The notes beneath the pieces were generated by a model, which ran no database searches, was not told the origin of the DNA, and saw only the letters and a list, made by a program, of their open reading frames with translations. Source: an uncultured Clostridia bacterium (lineage in GTDB: Bacteria > Bacillota > Clostridia > TANB77 > CAG-508). From it: 44,263 bases of DNA. This document shows positions 40,857-44,263 of this stretch, piece after piece. The stretch lies in contig CAKPHD010000009.1 of NCBI GenBank assembly GCA_934155625.1, forward strand, positions 1-44,263, given 5' to 3'. Numbering within the stretch: position 1 is the stretch's first letter; each line of letters begins with the position of its first letter. The position numbers and the translations under genes were made by a program.

Positions 40857-41297
40857 ATGGCTCAAAATCAAGCATATTTATTTTTAGTTTTTTCATTAAC
40901 AGGTATAGCAATAGGAATTTTGTTCGATTTTTTTAGAATCTTAAGAAGAAGCATAAAAACCTCAAATATAGTAACATATATACAAGACATTTTATTTTGG
41001 ATTTTAACGGGAATTATAGTTTTATATAGCATATGGTATTTTAACAATGGTGAACTGCGAATATTTGTATTTTTAGGGCTAATAATAGGAATACTTATAT
41101 ATATGACAACACTTAGTAGTATAATTATTAAAATATTTTCTAAACTTTTAGTGTTTTTAATAAATATATTAAAAGTACCTAATAAAGTACTACATATGTT
41201 AATAAGTAAAATTATTACAGTAATAGCAATATTATTCAATAAATTTACAAAAAAACTTAAGATAAAAAAGGGGAATTTTGTAAAAAATGGAGAATAA
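40857..41297 (+). CDS. yabQ: spore cortex biosynthesis protein YabQ
   Basis: A 146-residue membrane protein with segments AYLFLVFSLTGIAIGILFDFF (first ~25), ILFWILTGIIVLYSIWYF and IFVFLGLIIGILIYMTTLS plus a basic tail. The GxxxGxxFDFFRxxRR pattern after the first segment is typical of YabQ. In Bacillus it is needed for the spore cortex and is made in the mother cell. The gene starts at ATG 40857 after AGGAAGG, 12 bases after yabP. Confidence 0.88.
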   Translation: MAQNQAYLFLVFSLTGIAIGILFDFFRILRRSIKTSNIVTYIQDILFWILTGIIVLYSIWYFNNGELRIFVFLGLIIGILIYMTTLSSIIIKIFSKLLVFLINILKVPNKVLHMLISKIITVIAILFNKFTKKLKIKKGNFVKNGE

Positions 41298-41335
41298 TAT
41301 ATATGTAAGAATTTTTAAGAAATTGGAGTATACAC

Positions 41336-41617
41336 ATGAAAAAAAATAAGTTACTAAGGAATGCCTTTATAATAGCATTGATAATATGGATAGTTATGTT
41401 GATAAAACAACAAATAAACATATCTCAATATAAAGATGATATTAAAGATTTATCATCAAAAATAGAAGTAGCAGAAAAAGAATTAGATGATAACAAACAA
41501 AATTTGGAACAAGAAAAGAAAAACACAGATTCATTAGAATATATAGAAAAATTAGCACGTGAAAAACTAGGAATGTACTTACCAAACGAAAGAGTTTATG
41601 TCGATAGCACTAAATAA
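41336..41617 (+). CDS. divIC: DivIC/FtsB-type cell division protein
   Basis: A 93-residue bitopic protein: basic start, one membrane helix (NAFIIALIIWIVMLI), a coiled coil (ISQYKDDIKDLSSKIEVAEKELDD), then the conserved IEKLAREKLGMYLPNERVYV, which is the septum-formation-initiator motif. Acts in the FtsL-FtsB/DivIC-DivIB complex at midcell. The position after yabP-yabQ is conserved in Bacillus and Clostridium. ATG 41336 follows TTGGAG. Its stop codon lies at the base of the terminator. Confidence 0.9.
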   Translation: MKKNKLLRNAFIIALIIWIVMLIKQQINISQYKDDIKDLSSKIEVAEKELDDNKQNLEQEKKNTDSLEYIEKLAREKLGMYLPNERVYVDSTK

Positions 41618-41656
41618 ATCCTTAGAACTCATTCAAGTTTTAAGGATTTATTTTTA
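41615..41656 (+). terminator. terminator of the yabP-yabQ-divIC operon
   Basis: TAAATCCTTA (41615-41624) pairs with TAAGGATTTA (41641-41650), then TTTTTAA. The divIC stop codon is the first three bases of the stem. Confidence 0.8.
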
Positions 41657-41714
41657 ATCTATAAAAAATCCATTAGATAAAAAATAAAGATAAAATTAAA
41701 TATAGGAGGTAGTT

Positions 41715-43070
41715 ATGTCAGAATTAGAAAACATGACTTTATTAGAGTTGAGAAACTTTGCTAAAGAAAAAAATATTAGAAATATTTCAAAATTAAAAAA
41801 AGATGAATTAATTGTATTATTAAAACAAGTTGCAGAAACATCAAAACCACAAGTAGAAGAAAAAGAAGAAATTAGGTATGATAAAAATGATGATGAGCAA
41901 CTAGAAGATGTAGGAGAAGCCGTAATTGATTACAAAGTAACAAATGATGATGACGAAATAGTAGAAGGAATACTAGAAGTATTGCCAGATGGATATGGAT
42001 TTTTAAGAGGAGATAATTATTTATCAAGTCCGAAAGATGTTTATATTTCTCCAATTCAAATTAGAAGATTTAAATTAGATACAGGAGATATAGTAAAAGG
42101 AATTTCAAGAACTAAAGAAGATGAAAAATTCCCATCATTAATATTTGTTGGAGAAGTAAATGGAGAACATCCAGAAAAAGCAGCAAAAAGAAAAAGATTT
42201 GATGAATTAACACCAATTTATCCAAATGAAAGATTAAAACTAGAAACAACACCAACAGAATACGCAATGAGAATAATAGATTTAATCTCTCCAATAGGAA
42301 AAGGACAAAGAGGAATGATTGTAGCTCCACCAAAAGTTGGAAAAACAACATTATTAAAGAAAATTGCAAATAGTATTACTCGAAATAATCCAGAAGTAGA
42401 ATTAATTGTACTTCTAATAGATGAAAGACCAGAAGAAGTAACAGATATGAAGCGTTCAATAAAAGGACAAGTTATATATTCAACATTTGACGAAATGCCA
42501 GAACATCATGTAAAAGTTGCAGAAATGGTATTAGAAAGAGCAAAAAGAATAATTGAACATAACAGAGACGTAGTAATTTTACTAGATAGTATTACTCGAT
42601 TAGCAAGAGCATATAACTTAGTAATGCCATCATCAGGAAAAACATTATCAGGAGGTCTTGATCCTGCAGCATTACATAAACCAAAAAAATTCTTTGGAGC
42701 AGCTAGAAACATTGAAAATGGCGGAAGCTTAACAATATTAGCAACATCATTAATAGAAACAGGAAGCAGAATGGATGATGTTATATTTGAAGAATTTAAG
42801 GGAACAGGTAATATGGAAGTACATTTAGACAGAAAATTATCAGAAAAACGTATTTTCCCAGCTATAGATATAAATAAATCTGGAACAAGAAGAGAAGATT
42901 TATTGTTAACAAAACCAGAAATGGAAACAGTATTTGCATTGAGAAAAGCATTAAATAATTTACCAGTAGCAGATGTAACAGAGCAAATTATTACCCAAAT
43001 GACTCAAACTAAAAATAATGCTGAGTTTATTGAAAAAATGGATTCTTATTTAAAAAATTATAAAAACTAA
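41715..43070 (+). CDS. rho: transcription termination factor Rho
   Basis: A 451-residue hexameric RNA helicase. The N-terminal SAP-like helix domain (MTLLELRNFAKEKNIRN) is followed by an acidic linker (~50-75), a cold-shock RNA-binding domain (GILEVLPDGYGFLRG with DVYISPIQIRRF) and the motor: RGMIVAPPKVGKTTLLKKIA (Walker A, Q-loop region), LLIDERPEEVTDM, VVILLDSITRLARAYN, and KTLSGGLDPAAL. ATG 41715 follows GGAGGT. Single gene with its own terminator. Confidence 0.97.
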   Translation: MSELENMTLLELRNFAKEKNIRNISKLKKDELIVLLKQVAETSKPQVEEKEEIRYDKNDDEQLEDVGEAVIDYKVTNDDDEIVEGILEVLPDGYGFLRGDNYLSSPKDVYISPIQIRRFKLDTGDIVKGISRTKEDEKFPSLIFVGEVNGEHPEKAAKRKRFDELTPIYPNERLKLETTPTEYAMRIIDLISPIGKGQRGMIVAPPKVGKTTLLKKIANSITRNNPEVELIVLLIDERPEEVTDMKRSIKGQVIYSTFDEMPEHHVKVAEMVLERAKRIIEHNRDVVILLDSITRLARAYNLVMPSSGKTLSGGLDPAALHKPKKFFGAARNIENGGSLTILATSLIETGSRMDDVIFEEFKGTGNMEVHLDRKLSEKRIFPAIDINKSGTRREDLLLTKPEMETVFALRKALNNLPVADVTEQIITQMTQTKNNAEFIEKMDSYLKNYKN

Positions 43071-43073
43071 AAG

Positions 43074-43106
43074 TAAAAGCCGAGGAAAATATTCTCTCGG
43101 CTTTTA
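43074..43106. terminator. bidirectional terminator between rho and the minus gene
   Basis: AAAAGCCGAG (43075-43084) pairs perfectly with CTCGGCTTTT (43096-43105), with A/T tracts on both sides. It ends both rho (+) and the convergent gene (-). Confidence 0.9.
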
Positions 43107-43113
43107 GGAAGTT

Positions 43114-44022
43114 TTATTGCTCATATTGTGCAAAATATTCTTCTAACATTTTGATGAAAACTTCAGCATCTTCAAGAGCCATGTAAAGAACTTTCATTTG
43201 CTGTCTTCCAACAGCTTCTTCAAGTGGAATGTCTCTCTCCATTACCATTCCTAATGTCATAAGATACTTGACATTGATTGCAATCCTGAATGAGTCATAA
43301 TCAAAAATTCTAAAACTATGGTGTTTGTAATCATCTGGAAGAGGAATATATGGATTAAAATCATTATCTTTATATCCGTCAAATCCTTTTTCTCTCATGA
43401 CATGAAATAAATCATGTGCGACATCTTTTGCCTTGTACTGAGCAAATTTTAGTTTTTCGAGATAGCCTGTATCTTTGGAAAAAGATTCATTTTCAAGTTC
43501 GTTGGCATGCATTTTCATATGTCTAAGAAAATGATCCATTTGTTCCAAAGACATTTTTTTATAAGCTGTCTGTGGTTTATTAAAATACTCTTCAAGCATT
43601 TTAATAAATACTCCTGCATCCTGAATTGCCCAACCAAGCTCATTCATTTGCTGTTCAGCGTCTTCTACAGACAAAACAATAAGGTGTTCAGGAATAAGTC
43701 CCAAATCAATAGTAGCTTTCAGCTTACAGCCAACTCTAAAACTGCTCGAATCAAAGTGTCTAAAATGATGATGTTTGATGTCAGCTGGCAAAGAAACATC
43801 ATAGCAAAAATCGGCGTTTTCATAGCCTTTAAACTGTTTTGTACGCATTACATGAATAATATCATGCGAAACATCCAAAGCAAGTTTCTGAGCAGTTTTT
43901 AATTTGCTCAAATAATCGCTTCCTTTAGTGAAGCAACCTTGCCGAAATTCATTTGCATGGATTTCAATATGCCGTAAAAAGTGGTCCATTTGTTCCAAAG
44001 ACATTTTTTTGCTTTTTGTCAT
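43114..44022 (-). CDS. internally duplicated histidine-rich protein of unknown function
   Basis: A 302-residue protein made of two homologous halves (about 6-150 and 156-300), each beginning KKMSLEQMDHFLRH. Each half repeats: a HFLRHxxxHAN(E) helix; a ..DVSHDIIHVMR / DVAHDLFHVMR helix; a KGYENADF / DGYKDNDF loop; HHHFRHFDSSSFR / HHSFRIFDYDSFR; and a closing VFIKMLEEYF. Many His positions coincide between halves, which suggests metal binding or a structural role. The halves differ in about half their residues, so the duplication is not recent. Codon use is less AT-biased than neighbours, hinting at transfer. ATG 44022 follows GGAGG. Family not recognised. Confidence 0.8.
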   Translation of the reverse strand: MTKSKKMSLEQMDHFLRHIEIHANEFRQGCFTKGSDYLSKLKTAQKLALDVSHDIIHVMRTKQFKGYENADFCYDVSLPADIKHHHFRHFDSSSFRVGCKLKATIDLGLIPEHLIVLSVEDAEQQMNELGWAIQDAGVFIKMLEEYFNKPQTAYKKMSLEQMDHFLRHMKMHANELENESFSKDTGYLEKLKFAQYKAKDVAHDLFHVMREKGFDGYKDNDFNPYIPLPDDYKHHSFRIFDYDSFRIAINVKYLMTLGMVMERDIPLEEAVGRQQMKVLYMALEDAEVFIKMLEEYFAQYEQ

Positions 44023-44054
44023 AGTGATAACCTCCTAATATTTTTTATGCCTAT

Positions 44055-44083
44055 ATTATAACATATTTATGTAAATTTTTCAA
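44055..44083 (-). promoter_or_regulatory. promoter of the duplicated histidine-rich gene
   Basis: On the minus strand: TTGAAA (44083-44078), a 17-base spacer and TATAAT (44060-44055), 33 bases before the ATG at 44022. Confidence 0.75.
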
Positions 44084-44174
44084 TTGTTGTATGAAAATAG
44101 GGGAGAAAATTAATTAATATAGAACGTAATGTGACACAATAGCAAGGGAAGAATGGAAAATTTTAAAATATATC

Positions 44175-44204
44175 TTGTATAATTTATAATAAAAGTGTTA
44201 TACT
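44175..44204 (+). promoter_or_regulatory. promoter of a gene beyond the right edge
   Basis: TTGTAT (44175-44180), an 18-base spacer and TATACT (44199-44204). A GGAGG ribosome binding site at 44254-44258 implies a start codon just past 44263. Confidence 0.6.
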
Positions 44205-44208
44205 ATAG

Positions 44209-44249
44209 TTGAACGATTGAACGATATTTTGAACGATTGAACGATTGAA
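44209..44249 (+). repeat. tandem TTGAACGA repeats over the transcription start
   Basis: Four complete copies of TTGAACGA at 44209-44216, 44217-44224, 44229-44236 and 44237-44244, plus a partial TTGAA at 44245-44249. Copies 1-2 and 3-4-5 are contiguous (8-base period); copies 2 and 3 are separated by TATT. They begin five bases after the -10 and end just before the GGAGG, so they lie in the 5' leader. Possible repressor-binding repeats or a slippage-prone tract. Confidence 0.75.
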
Positions 44250-44263
44250 GATGGAGGTAAGTA

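Noticed and set aside
43507..43902. Plus-strand frame opposite the duplicated histidine-rich gene
   Set aside because: It lacks a ribosome binding site, its composition (Phe, His, Ile, Lys) is that of an antisense shadow, and the minus frame is clearly duplicated coding sequence.
1..44263. tRNA, rRNA, CRISPR or insertion-sequence genes
   Set aside because: No GC-rich cloverleaf-like blocks, regularly spaced direct repeats or transposase/integrase frames were seen; tRNA-Val itself is not encoded next to its T-box.

Overview
The window comes from an AT-rich, low-GC Gram-positive anaerobe, most likely an uncultured gut-type member of the class Clostridia. The evidence is the strong A/T preference at third codon positions, GGAGG-type ribosome binding sites, sporulation genes (a complete sigK-like sigma factor, yabP and yabQ), RemA, a valine T-box, and the clostridial NifU-like/GGGtGRT gene pair. 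The standard bacterial code reads every long frame. Nearly all genes lie on the + strand. No tRNA, rRNA, CRISPR array or transposase gene was recognised.

Layout. 1-0.5 kb: the 3' end of a formylglycine-generating-enzyme/C-type-lectin-fold gene whose last ~100 bases look like a diversity-generating retroelement variable repeat. 0.7-2.0 kb: 6-phosphofructokinase. 2.1-2.9 kb: a minus-strand three-gene ParE-type toxin operon. 3.2-8.9 kb: a TetR regulator with two promoter-overlapping palindromes, a heterodimeric ABC exporter and an MscS channel. 8.9-11.2 kb: a SigK-like sigma factor behind a long hairpin, a three-S1-domain protein and a small helical protein. 11.3-20.9 kb: a lower-glycolysis block (gap, pgk, tpiA, gpmI, eno). 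Inserted in it are a NUDIX/guanylate-kinase-like pair, a YezG-type immunity homologue, and the NifU-like/GGGtGRT pair. 21.2-25.7 kb: the complete dTDP-L-rhamnose pathway (rfbD, rfbA, rfbC, rfbB), interrupted by a zeta-toxin module.

25.8-33.4 kb: housekeeping genes (yqeK, rsmE, a membrane protein, yicC, remA, rpoZ, gmk, priA, def), with a DUF4160 remnant and a DUF2442 gene between gmk and priA. 33.5-35.4 kb: an anchored extracytoplasmic protein and a FucO-like lactaldehyde/alcohol dehydrogenase. 35.4-39.2 kb: a valine T-box leader followed by an aldose-1-epimerase-like gene and valS. 39.2-40.4 kb: a divergent promoter region with two tiny reading frames, then an inositol-monophosphatase-family gene. 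40.5-43.1 kb: yabP, yabQ, a divIC/ftsB-like gene and rho. 43.1-44.0 kb: a minus-strand gene of unknown function that encodes an internally duplicated, histidine-rich protein. The window ends in a promoter followed by tandem TTGAACGA repeats before a gene that starts beyond the edge.

The signals that the gene list does not explain are as follows. There is a probable DGR target repeat at the left edge. A family of 115-145 bp long-inverted-repeat elements sits in intergenic spaces; two copies share a nearly identical structured core. A hairpin of 21 paired bases buries the sigK ribosome binding site. Several toxin-antitoxin or immunity modules sit inside core metabolic operons.
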